Assembly: GCA_003662515.1 (NCBI GenBank)
Contig: QMYF01000024.1
Coordinates: forward strand, 1 to 6,988
Reading direction: 5' to 3'
Source of the DNA: Candidatus Hecatellales archaeon
Lineage (GTDB): Archaea; Thermoproteota; Bathyarchaeia; Hecatellales; Hecatellaceae
Length of the DNA: 6,988 nt
Shown: one piece after another, positions 1 to 6,090 of the stretch
Numbering within the stretch: the stretch's first letter is position 1
Layout of the letters: every line of letters starts with the position of its first letter
Notes under the pieces: generated by a model
Databases searched by the model: none
Seen by the model: the letters and a program-made list of their open reading frames with translations, nothing else
What the model was told of the DNA's origin: nothing
Program-made: the position numbers and the translations under genes

Positions 1-387
1 ATGTTGAACATTCACGGCTTCCATAGCCTTAAGCGCTATTTCTATGTCATGTTTGCTTTCAAACCTTTTAATGTGGGGGTGTCTCCCCATTAATACCACG
101 TCTAAAACCTTGAAATTAAAGCCTATGTAGGATTCTTGAGGCACCACCCCAACGCGTTTCGCTACTTCACGTCTACTAAGAAGATTTACATCTTCCCCAT
201 CTATTAAGACGCAGCCCACCTTCGGCTTTAGGATGCCGCTTAAGCACCTTAGTAATGTTGTTTTTCCGGAGCCATTTGGGCCTAGAATGCCTACGAAGTC
301 TCCTTCATCAACCTTGAAGGTTATGGAATCTAATGCCTTAACAGAGTTGTAATAGCATTCCACGTTTTTTATGACGATTTTGGCCAT
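1..387 (-). CDS. btuD: Corrinoid/iron-type ABC transporter ATPase, BtuD-like (partial, 3' end missing)
   Basis: This is the cytoplasmic ATP-hydrolysing subunit of a type II (BtuCD/FecCD) importer. Translating the minus strand from ATG at 387 gives 129 uninterrupted residues up to the left edge; family members are about 250-270 aa, so roughly half is present. Visible motifs are the Walker A loop GPNGSGKTT (about residues 36-44) and the Q-loop in VVPQE (Gln84). The signature motif, Walker B and the switch histidine lie beyond the window. An in-frame TGA at 394-396 makes 387 the earliest possible ATG. The nearest SD-like run (GGGAGG) lies over 20 bases upstream inside the permease gene, so translation probably depends on coupling. 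It starts 10 bases after the permease stop as third gene of the importer operon. FecE/FhuC-type iron-chelate ATPases look the same; the corrinoid assignment rests on the neighbouring cbiZ and cobD. Confidence 0.9.
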   Translation of the reverse strand, partial: MAKIVIKNVECYYNSVKALDSITFKVDEGDFVGILGPNGSGKTTLLRCLSGILKPKVGCVLIDGEDVNLLSRREVAKRVGVVPQESYIGFNFKVLDVVLMGRHPHIKRFESKHDIEIALKAMEAVNVQH

Positions 388-397
388 GGGGCATCAC

Positions 398-1471
398 TTA
401 GAATGTGTAAACCTCCCTCTTCCTGTATAGTAGGTATAGGAAGAAGGGGGCTCCAATAAGTGCTGTTATAACGCCTACTGGGAGTTCTATGGGTGGGCAG
501 GCAATCCTAGCCACTATGTCGCAGAAGGTTAAGAGGGATGCCCCAGCCAAAATAGACGACGGTAGAAGTATTCTATGGTCAGGCCCTAAAAGTATTCTCA
601 TCATGTGTGGAACTACGAGGCCGACAAACCCTATGCAACCGCTACATGAAACCGCCACAGCCGTTATGAAAGATCCAAACACTATGAAAATTTTAATCGT
701 TTTAAAGACGTCAATTCCAAGATGCTGAGCTTCTTCTTCACTCAACAGTAGGAGATTTAAGTTTCTTGCAAGGAGGAGTATGCATATTAGGCAGGATATT
801 ATTATTGGACTTGCAGTTGTAACGTATGGCCACCTAATATGGGAAAAGCCGCCCATAAGCCAGAAAATTAGAACATGAAGCTCCCAGCCTGAGAAAACCA
901 TAAGAATTGAGAGGACTGCTGAAAGGAAGATGCTGACTATAACCCCTGCGAGCAATAGAGATGTTACAGAAATTCTGCCCTCAGCAGAAGCTAAACGGTA
1001 AACAGCCAATATGGTTACAAGTGCACCGATAAATGCGGTAAAAGCTATACTGCTAACACCTAAAAAGGCAATATGTAAACCCAGAATTATTGCTACAGCC
1101 GCCCCTAAAGCCGCGCCTGAAGACACTCCTATAACATAGGGATCGGCAAGAGGATTTTTAAAAACAGCCTGGAAAACGCAGCCTGATGCTGCTAAGGCAG
1201 CACCTACAAGTATACTCATGGAAGCCCTTGGAAATCTAAAATTCCAAATCACAAATTCTTTTGTCTTCTCAACCTCCAACATAGCATTCCAGTTAAGCCA
1301 AAGAAAGACTTTCTTCAGCAGAACTTGAAAAATATCCATGTAAGAAGTTTGCAGTGGACCTATGCGAACAGATATTGTGAAGGCTAGAACCATTAAAAAG
1401 GACAAAAAAATAATGTAGTATTTCCAGAGTTTCGCTCTGCGCCTCAGCAGCTCTGAAATATTGGCTTCCAA
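398..1471 (-). CDS. btuC: FecCD-family ABC transporter permease, BtuC-like
   Basis: This 357-residue polytopic membrane protein forms the translocation channel of a corrinoid (or iron-chelate) importer. Family hallmarks are visible: RFPR (79-82) followed by the GAALAASG...Q...NPLADP block (90-111), the coupling-helix segment GFVGLVVPHMMR (281-292) that contacts the ATPase, and ELPVGVITALIGAPFF (329-344) near the C terminus. About nine to ten hydrophobic segments can be counted, the first at 17-35. In E. coli BtuC, arginines in the R-x-P-R region and ahead of ELP(I/V)G dock the binding protein; Arg79, Arg82 and Arg322 sit at comparable places. The start is TTG at 1471: an in-frame TAA at 1475-1477 blocks any earlier start, and the next ATG would cut into the first membrane helix. 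No clear SD precedes it. The start lies 14 bases after the binding-protein stop, so coupling is likely. Confidence 0.93.
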   Translation of the reverse strand: MEANISELLRRRAKLWKYYIIFLSFLMVLAFTISVRIGPLQTSYMDIFQVLLKKVFLWLNWNAMLEVEKTKEFVIWNFRFPRASMSILVGAALAASGCVFQAVFKNPLADPYVIGVSSGAALGAAVAIILGLHIAFLGVSSIAFTAFIGALVTILAVYRLASAEGRISVTSLLLAGVIVSIFLSAVLSILMVFSGWELHVLIFWLMGGFSHIRWPYVTTASPIIISCLICILLLARNLNLLLLSEEEAQHLGIDVFKTIKIFIVFGSFITAVAVSCSGCIGFVGLVVPHMMRILLGPDHRILLPSSILAGASLLTFCDIVARIACPPIELPVGVITALIGAPFFLYLLYRKREVYTF

Positions 1472-1485
1472 AGCTTAAGTTCAAT

Positions 1486-2745
1486 TTAAACTTTGATTTC
1501 GAATAGTCCCATTGCGTATAGGAGTTGGATTCGCCCTTCCAGTGTTGGGTATCTTTCGAGGTTTTCCCCATACAGCTCTATTAGCTTCTGATAGACGGGG
1601 TTTGACTCTGCTATACTCTTGATTTGTATGCTTATCACTCCGGCTTCAACAAGCTTAGTGTATGCTTCCTCCACATCTCCCTCCTGCGTTAGAATCCTTT
1701 TAGCCTCTTGGATGGCTTTAACCTGCTCTTGGGTGTAACCGGCGCCCGGCCTTATTAGCGAAACAACTCTCTCAGTTATTACTGTTGGTGCTCTGCCACC
1801 GTAGAGTGACGGGTAGAAGATTTTTGCAAGGGTTTCTATGCCGTCTACTATGCCTGGCCCCGACCTTTCAAGCATGCTTGCAGCATCTCCTATAAGAAGG
1901 TAAACCCTATCGTTTTGCACGGCCTTCGTCGGCCCGAAGAGTTCCCTAATTTTCTCCTTAACTTCGTCGGGTGAAACTGTTAGACCCATCGATGTGTAAA
2001 TGATTACGTCAGGATCCGCCTCTATAACTGTTTCAGGACTTACGGTCGCCCAGCCAGTTATTGTGTCTGAAAAGACGTTTATCCCTCCTGCAGCCTCTAT
2101 TGCAGCGTTTATAAATGTTTTACCTCCGGAGACCCATATAGGCTCAAGCCAGCACATCTGCGCAACTCTAACTTTCTCGCTTACCACGCTTACTTTCTGT
2201 TTAACAGCGTCAATCCTAGCCTTCATAGCGTCTATGAGGTTGGCGGCAGCTTCCTCCTCCCCTGTAGCCTTGCCAATCCTCTCTATTTGGGAATAGATTC
2301 CATCAATGTCTTCAGGCTCGAAGACTAAAACTGTTATTCCAGCATCTTCAAGGGCTTTAAGATTATCTTCTCCCATTAGCTTATGGCCTAGGACTAAGTC
2401 TGGATTTAACCCAATGATGATTTCAACGTTTGGGGTTGTATAGCCGCCAATTATTGTGATTTTACCCTGCTCAACCAACGTTTTCACTTCTGGTGGGTAG
2501 TCGCAATACTCAGTTACGCCGACTACTTTATCGCCCAACCCTAAAGCGAAGAGTGTTTCTGTTAGGGAGGGAGCGAGGGAAACAATACGTTGCGGCTCAC
2601 TCTGGATGGTTATAGTCCTTCCAGCATCATCTGTTATGGTTACGGGGAAGCTTTGAGCTATTGCAGGGGTTACGGAAGCCAGCTGAATTACGCTTAGGCA
2701 TAGAGTTAGTAGAACCAGGAAGACTAAAAGTTTTTGGGGTCTCAT
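1486..2745 (-). CDS. btuF: Secreted ABC substrate-binding protein, BtuF/FepB-like, with C-terminal extension
   Basis: This is the extracytoplasmic receptor that delivers a corrinoid (or metal chelate) to the permease encoded just downstream. From ATG at 2745 it is 419 aa. A GTG three codons upstream (2754) is possible, but it lies inside the SD AGGTGG (2751-2756), which is correctly spaced for the ATG. Residues 1-30 are a classic signal peptide: basic start, leucine-rich core, and an AIA|QS type cleavage site. There is no lipobox cysteine. The two-lobe fold shows as RIVSLAPSLTETLFALGLGDKVVGV (lobe 1) and AGGINVF...TVSPETVIEADPDVIIY (lobe 2). Glu108 and Glu238 sit where E. coli BtuF Glu72 and Glu202 contact the permease arginines. 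After the usual end of the fold (about residue 315) there is a roughly 100-residue, mostly helical-looking tail without a membrane anchor. Ligand identity comes from context only. Confidence 0.9.
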   Translation of the reverse strand: MRPQKLLVFLVLLTLCLSVIQLASVTPAIAQSFPVTITDDAGRTITIQSEPQRIVSLAPSLTETLFALGLGDKVVGVTEYCDYPPEVKTLVEQGKITIIGGYTTPNVEIIIGLNPDLVLGHKLMGEDNLKALEDAGITVLVFEPEDIDGIYSQIERIGKATGEEEAAANLIDAMKARIDAVKQKVSVVSEKVRVAQMCWLEPIWVSGGKTFINAAIEAAGGINVFSDTITGWATVSPETVIEADPDVIIYTSMGLTVSPDEVKEKIRELFGPTKAVQNDRVYLLIGDAASMLERSGPGIVDGIETLAKIFYPSLYGGRAPTVITERVVSLIRPGAGYTQEQVKAIQEAKRILTQEGDVEEAYTKLVEAGVISIQIKSIAESNPVYQKLIELYGENLERYPTLEGRIQLLYAMGLFEIKV

Positions 2746-2750
2746 TTTTT

Positions 2751-2756
2751 CCACCT
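2751..2756 (-). promoter_or_regulatory. Shine-Dalgarno site deciding the btuF start
   Basis: The minus strand reads AGGTGG, of which AGGTG matches the GGAGGTGAT consensus, about six bases before ATG at 2745. The site overlaps the alternative GTG start at 2754, which therefore looks like a non-start. Confidence 0.7.
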
Positions 2757-2759
2757 AGT

Positions 2760-2772
2760 ATGGATTATCCAT
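2760..2772. repeat. 13-bp palindrome, possible operator
   Basis: ATGGAT-T-ATCCAT is a perfect inverted repeat with one central base. It lies at about the predicted transcription start and leader of the btuFCD operon, just upstream of its ribosome site. Position and symmetry suit a dimeric repressor, but no regulator gene is present in the window. Confidence 0.4.
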
Positions 2773-2779
2773 CCAAATC

Positions 2780-2786
2780 TTTATAA
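2780..2786 (+). promoter_or_regulatory. Archaeal TATA box for the cbiZ-cobD operon
   Basis: The plus strand reads TTTATAA with an A-rich stretch (CCAAAT) just upstream that could serve as BRE. Its centre lies about 27 bases before the ATG at 2810, which predicts a leaderless or nearly leaderless mRNA. The box lies to the left of the oppositely directed TATA box at 2797-2804, so the two core promoters overlap. Confidence 0.5.
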
Positions 2787-2796
2787 CATCCTCAAA

Positions 2797-2804
2797 ATAT
2801 AAAA
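2797..2804 (-). promoter_or_regulatory. Archaeal TATA box for the btuFCD operon
   Basis: On the minus strand this reads TTTTATAT, preceded by AAGC, which fits the archaeal BRE-TATA pattern (AAnnTTTATA). By the usual spacing of about 25 bases from the box centre, transcription would begin near 2774-2776. That would leave a leader of about 30 bases containing the AGGTGG ribosome site. This is inferred from pattern and spacing only. Confidence 0.55.
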
Positions 2805-2809
2805 GCTTA

Positions 2810-3700
2810 ATGGAGTGGGATGGATTCATGAATTCCGCTTCCCTAGCTTCCACATCTTTCCTCTACGACTTTCTAAGAGGCTGTATTAGGTTGCCGGAGA
2901 AGATTGAGCGTGTTGTCAGCTTATATCCTTCAATAACTGAAATACTGGTTAGCATAGGTTTTCTAGCAAACATAGTTGGTGTTTCATCTTGGTGTAAACT
3001 TTTTGTTAAAGAGGTTAGGAAGATTCCTTCAGTAGCTTCTGCAACAGCGGTCAACTATGAAAGGCTGAAAAGTTTGAATCCAGATATTGTGTTGGTGTCA
3101 ACAGGCTTCCAGCAGAAGCTTGCAGCTGAACTTTATCAGCAAGGTTTTAATGTTTACCCGGTAATGCTTCCCAAGAGTCTTTACGGGATAATTGAAAATG
3201 TAATGGTTGTAGGCTCGCTTATCGGAAGAAGAGAGGAAGCCGGAAAGCTAGTGGAGGAGTTACTGGAAGAGTTGAAAACCTACAGTGTAAAGGTAAGTTG
3301 TGAGGAAAGACCGAAAGTATATGTTGAGTTTTGGCCTGAAAGCTACTCCATAACAGCCGGAAGACTAACCTTCGTTGACGACTTAATTTACTCTGCTGGA
3401 GGATTAAACCTCTTCTCAAAAGCTGCAGGATTCTTTAAGCCGGATTTCAATGAGGTTTCTAGAGGAAACCCTGACATCATGATTTTCATTTTTGAAAGGA
3501 AGGCGGATGCCGAGATGGGAATTGAACCCCTCATTGCAAGGCGTGGATGGAGTCATATTAAAGCTGTAAAGGAGGGGAGAATCCTGGTGAGCACGGAGAA
3601 GGAGCTACCCCTCACCCATTCAGGCCCCTCCTTCACGTTGACACTTAAGCTTTTGTCTGAAAAATTTAAGGAGTTGAAGTTGATTGACAGGTCTAACTAA
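2810..3700 (+). CDS. BtuF-like corrinoid/metal-binding receptor without a signal peptide
   Basis: This 296-residue protein has the BtuF/FepB (periplasmic-binding, helical-backbone) fold. Lobe 1 begins ERVVSLYPSITEILVSIGF (33-51) with NPDIVLV (90-96); lobe 2 has DLIYSAGGLNLF (191-202) and NPDIMIF (220-226). The permease-docking glutamates appear kept as Glu84 (YERLKSLNPD) and Glu215 (NEVSRGNPD). The N terminus (about 30 residues) has no basic plus hydrophobic signal sequence and the fold starts almost at once, so a cytoplasmic location is predicted. ATG at 2810 fits a leaderless transcript; ATG at 2828 (290 aa) is an alternative. It heads the plus-strand operon and its end overlaps cbiZ by 17 bases. 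Corrinoid-binding proteins are commonly encoded near cbiZ, so a role holding or presenting corrinoid to salvage enzymes is plausible but inferred. Confidence 0.85.
   Translation: MEWDGFMNSASLASTSFLYDFLRGCIRLPEKIERVVSLYPSITEILVSIGFLANIVGVSSWCKLFVKEVRKIPSVASATAVNYERLKSLNPDIVLVSTGFQQKLAAELYQQGFNVYPVMLPKSLYGIIENVMVVGSLIGRREEAGKLVEELLEELKTYSVKVSCEERPKVYVEFWPESYSITAGRLTFVDDLIYSAGGLNLFSKAAGFFKPDFNEVSRGNPDIMIFIFERKADAEMGIEPLIARRGWSHIKAVKEGRILVSTEKELPLTHSGPSFTLTLKLLSEKFKELKLIDRSN
3668..3673 (+). promoter_or_regulatory. Shine-Dalgarno site for the TTG start of cbiZ
   Basis: AAGGAG lies within the end of the upstream gene, ten bases before TTG at 3684. An in-frame TGA at 3681-3683 directly precedes that TTG and no other usable start is near, so this SD supports the TTG start and the 17-base overlap. 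Confidence 0.6.
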
Positions 3701-4436
3701 GATTAGCCAGACATGGAGTTTTAATGATTTCGAAGCTAGGATCTTCCACCATACATTCCGAGGAACAGCAATAAAGACTTTGGTAATAGGTTTTCCGGGG
3801 AAGAGGTTAACTCTAAGTTCGAGGAGAGGTTTTAGGAGGGTAAGGTTTATCTGCAACAACTTTAACCCCCCAGAGCTATGGGATTTCCTCCACAACCCAG
3901 AAAATATGGAGGCCTATTATGAAGAGATTCTTTCGCAGCTAAACATTCCACGTGATGATTGTGTTTGCTTATTTACAGGGGTGGACATGGACGATGTGGC
4001 ACTCGCCGTGGAGAGATTTGAAGACTTCATTGTCTATGCTTATGTAACGGCGGGTGTAGATTCTAATGCCATGAGGGTTGGGGTTGATAGGGCTGGAAGC
4101 ATTGAAAGAGATGGGGAATTTGAGAGGCTGAAAACGATAAACACTATTCTTATTACAAATGCATCCCTCAGTGAGGGGGCGATGGTTCAATCAATCATAG
4201 TTGCAACCGAGGCGAAAACTATTGCGCTTCAAGATTTAGATGTTAGGAGTAGCTATAATCCTGCGCTTCAGGCTACGGGGACGGGAACAGATAACATAGT
4301 TGTAGCTTCGGGGGAGGGCTTAAGGATAAGCTATACTGGAGGCCACAGTAAAATGGGAGAAATGATAGCTAGAGCCGTAACGAAAGCAACCAAGGAGGCT
4401 ATTGTTAAGCATAGGCTAAGGAAAGCTTCCAAGTAA
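3684..4436 (+). CDS. cbiZ: Adenosylcobinamide amidohydrolase CbiZ
   Basis: CbiZ hydrolyses the amide bond joining aminopropanol to the corrin ring of adenosylcobinamide, yielding adenosylcobyric acid that re-enters nucleotide-loop assembly. It is the archaeal cobinamide salvage route and also opens the way to cobamide remodelling. The 250-residue product covers the whole family. Recognisable blocks are TAGVDSNAMRVG (122-133), the TN..LSEGAMVQS region (158-170), TEAK (175-178), DLDVRSS (184-190), ATGTGTDNIVVA (197-208) and YTGGHSKMGEMIA (217-229). The start is TTG at 3684, with an in-frame stop just before it and AAGGAG ten bases upstream. It overlaps the preceding BtuF-like gene by 17 bases, which implies coupled translation. 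The neighbours (corrinoid importer, BtuF-like protein, cobD) fit a salvage operon. The enzyme is expected to be cytoplasmic. Confidence 0.95.
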   Translation: MTGLTKISQTWSFNDFEARIFHHTFRGTAIKTLVIGFPGKRLTLSSRRGFRRVRFICNNFNPPELWDFLHNPENMEAYYEEILSQLNIPRDDCVCLFTGVDMDDVALAVERFEDFIVYAYVTAGVDSNAMRVGVDRAGSIERDGEFERLKTINTILITNASLSEGAMVQSIIVATEAKTIALQDLDVRSSYNPALQATGTGTDNIVVASGEGLRISYTGGHSKMGEMIARAVTKATKEAIVKHRLRKASK

Positions 4437-4451
4437 AGGTGTGAAAAGTGC

Positions 4452-4457
4452 AGGAGG
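4452..4457 (+). promoter_or_regulatory. Shine-Dalgarno site deciding the first radical SAM start
   Basis: AGGAGG lies five bases before ATG at 4463, the strongest ribosome site in the window. A GTG at 4448 is in frame, with a weaker AGGTG at 4437-4441 six bases upstream of it. The ATG is preferred, though both could be used. Confidence 0.65.
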
Positions 4458-4462
4458 CAGCC

Positions 4463-5317
4463 ATGCAAAGAAAAGTCCCATTTATAACCTTCTGTGTGAA
4501 GCCGAATAAGAAAGCTTGGATTAACTTGGCAGGGTGCAATTTTGACTGTAAGGGCTGCTTTGCCTTAGCCAAGGATGATGTAGGTAAACCGTTTACCGTT
4601 GAGGCCCTCCTAGACTTTTTCACTAAGTCATGCATGCAAGTTTATGGTGAAATGGTTTACGATGTGGTGATAACAGGGGGAGAGCCAACTCTTAACCCAG
4701 CCTACCTACTCGATTTAATTAAAGGGTTACGAGGGCTCTCCATCAAAAACATCGCTGTCTCCACTAATGGCTACCTACTGGACGAAAAACTAGTTAAGTC
4801 GCTTAAAACATTACAGGTAAGCCTGGTTAAACTCGACATTAAAATGTACGATGAGAAGCTTCACTATTGGTATACGGGAAAAAGTAATAAGAGTGTTCTA
4901 AAAGCTGCAAAATTGCTGCATGACTATGATGTAAATTTTTATGTGCGAACAATTCTTATGCCTGGAATTGTAGATGTGGACGAGGTAGATAAAATAGCTA
5001 GATTCTTATCGTCCATAAGCCCGGAAATACCCTACAGGATATACGAGTTTGATCCCAAACATGCAAGGCAGCCTATCACTAGGAAGCCATCCCTTAAAGA
5101 AATGTTTGAAGCCTTCAAGGCTGCTAAGAAATACTTGAAGCATGTTGAATCGGTACCTGCTGCGGAAACCTATGATTCCAGCTATGAATACGTTGAGGTG
5201 CGTGATGATGCACTGCAAGACCAGTTCAATAAAATCGATGAAATTTCTAGGCTGTCGATTAAGGACTGGAAAATAAGGGGTATTCCTTTCAGCAAAATTC
5301 TTTCTCTTTCAAAGTGA
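4463..5317 (+). CDS. Radical SAM protein, PflA-like (first of a tandem pair), function unknown
   Basis: From ATG at 4463 this is 284 aa (289 from GTG at 4448). The radical SAM cluster motif CNFDCKGC (CX3CX2C; Cys25, 29, 32) should hold the [4Fe-4S] that cleaves S-adenosylmethionine. GGEPTLNP (72-79) is the SAM-amine motif, followed by STNG (100-103) and KLDIK (123-127), as in pyruvate formate-lyase activase-type enzymes (COG1180-like). The segment YTGKSN...PGIVDVDEVDKIARFL...IPYRI (137-192) is closely matched in the next gene, so the two are paralogues. A lysine/glutamate-rich C-terminal tail of about 45 residues is not shared. No glycyl radical enzyme is nearby to be its substrate, and no SPASM-type cysteine-rich C-terminal domain is seen. 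Its place between cbiZ and cobD suggests a link to corrinoid metabolism, but the reaction is unknown. Confidence 0.88.
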   Translation: MQRKVPFITFCVKPNKKAWINLAGCNFDCKGCFALAKDDVGKPFTVEALLDFFTKSCMQVYGEMVYDVVITGGEPTLNPAYLLDLIKGLRGLSIKNIAVSTNGYLLDEKLVKSLKTLQVSLVKLDIKMYDEKLHYWYTGKSNKSVLKAAKLLHDYDVNFYVRTILMPGIVDVDEVDKIARFLSSISPEIPYRIYEFDPKHARQPITRKPSLKEMFEAFKAAKKYLKHVESVPAAETYDSSYEYVEVRDDALQDQFNKIDEISRLSIKDWKIRGIPFSKILSLSK

Positions 5318-6078
5318 GAGGTATGACTAACATCTATCACATTGTCTACTTTGAGAGTGATAAGTCAATCTATGCCTTCTTTAGAGGATGTAATTTTGCT
5401 TGTAGAGGCTGCATCCTGAAACTTTCACCTTGGGATTGCCATCTTCCAGTTAGCTTACATTCAAAGCTTCAGAGACACACTCCCTCACAGACTCTTTCCC
5501 TAATCGAACTAGGTTCTCTTATTGATGAACTGGAAGTTGAAAGGGCTGTATTAGGGGGTGCTGAGCCAACCGTAGACAAGGAGTTAATAGATGTGATTAA
5601 ACTTCTCAGAAGTTATGGTGTTTACACGATTCTGCTCACCAACGGTCACAACCTAGATATCAATATGATCCAGAGTCTTGAAAATGCAGGCCTTAACGAA
5701 GTTTGCGTGAGTATTAAAGCCTTAACCGACAGTATTCACACATATTATACAGGGGTTTCCAACAGAAGGCTCTTAGAGAATTTTAAGCATTTAAGCAGAT
5801 GCCGGATGAGGCTTAGGGCTGAAAGTGTGCTAATTCCAGGCTTAATCGACATAGACGAGATTGAGCGTATTGCCAAATTTATTGCCTCCTTAAATCCTGC
5901 CATCCCATACCGGATAGACGCGTATCTTCGGGTTCCAGGCGCCCCATGGCCGGAGACCCCTCCAGAAAGGGTTAAGAAGGCAGTTGAAATTTCCCGAAAA
6001 TACTTGGAAAATGTTTCATGTCTTCACTGTAATGTGCCAGTTACAGGCGGGGTAAAGATTGTCTATCCAAAGATTTAG
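5314..6078 (+). CDS. Radical SAM protein, PflA-like (second of a tandem pair), function unknown
   Basis: This 254-residue paralogue of the preceding protein carries CNFACRGC (Cys26, 30, 33) as the CX3CX2C cluster motif. The usual GGEP is GGAEP (81-85), with an extra alanine. LLTNGH (107-112) and the YTGVSN...PGLIDIDEIERIAKFI...IPYRI block (145-201) match its partner. It differs in a longer stretch after the cluster (34-64) holding Cys42 and several histidines, and in a C-terminal CLHC (236-239) that could bind metal or a second cluster. The GTG at 5314 overlaps the previous stop as GTGA, suggesting reinitiation. ATG at 5323 is an alternative, but its purine-rich GAGAGGT lies too close to be a good SD. 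Retention of all three cluster cysteines suggests an active enzyme. No reaction can be named; operon position implies work with its paralogue and the cobamide genes. Confidence 0.87.
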   Translation: MRGMTNIYHIVYFESDKSIYAFFRGCNFACRGCILKLSPWDCHLPVSLHSKLQRHTPSQTLSLIELGSLIDELEVERAVLGGAEPTVDKELIDVIKLLRSYGVYTILLTNGHNLDINMIQSLENAGLNEVCVSIKALTDSIHTYYTGVSNRRLLENFKHLSRCRMRLRAESVLIPGLIDIDEIERIAKFIASLNPAIPYRIDAYLRVPGAPWPETPPERVKKAVEISRKYLENVSCLHCNVPVTGGVKIVYPKI

Positions 6079-6090
6079 CTGGGGGTAGGT

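Larger units (their letters stand above)
2767..2825. repeat. 8-bp inverted repeat flanking the divergent promoters
   Basis: ATCCATCC at 2767-2774 and GGATGGAT at 2818-2825 are perfect reverse complements, with their dyad centre near 2796, between the two TATA boxes. Each divergent transcript would carry GGATGGAT in sense orientation close to its 5' end. The left arm overlaps the 13-bp palindrome at 2760-2772. A shared regulator site is inferred; chance recurrence of an 8-mer is possible. Confidence 0.4.

Noticed and set aside
489..728. Plus-strand open frame of 79 codons opposite the permease
   Set aside because: It lies within the strongly conserved C-terminal half of the permease; no SD or domain supports it.
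2000..2296. Plus-strand open frame of 98 codons opposite btuF
   Set aside because: It is the antisense of the conserved second lobe of the binding protein. Its alanine/serine-rich translation mirrors that gene's codon pattern rather than a protein of its own.
2746..2809. Cobalamin riboswitch upstream of btuF
   Set aside because: The 64-bp gap is far too short for a B12 riboswitch and no B12-box-like sequence is visible; such riboswitches are essentially bacterial.
4463..6078. Radical SAM pair as ordinary pyruvate formate-lyase activating enzymes
   Set aside because: The sequence style is PflA-like, but no glycyl radical enzyme is present in the window and the genes sit inside a corrinoid salvage operon, so that specific function is not supported.
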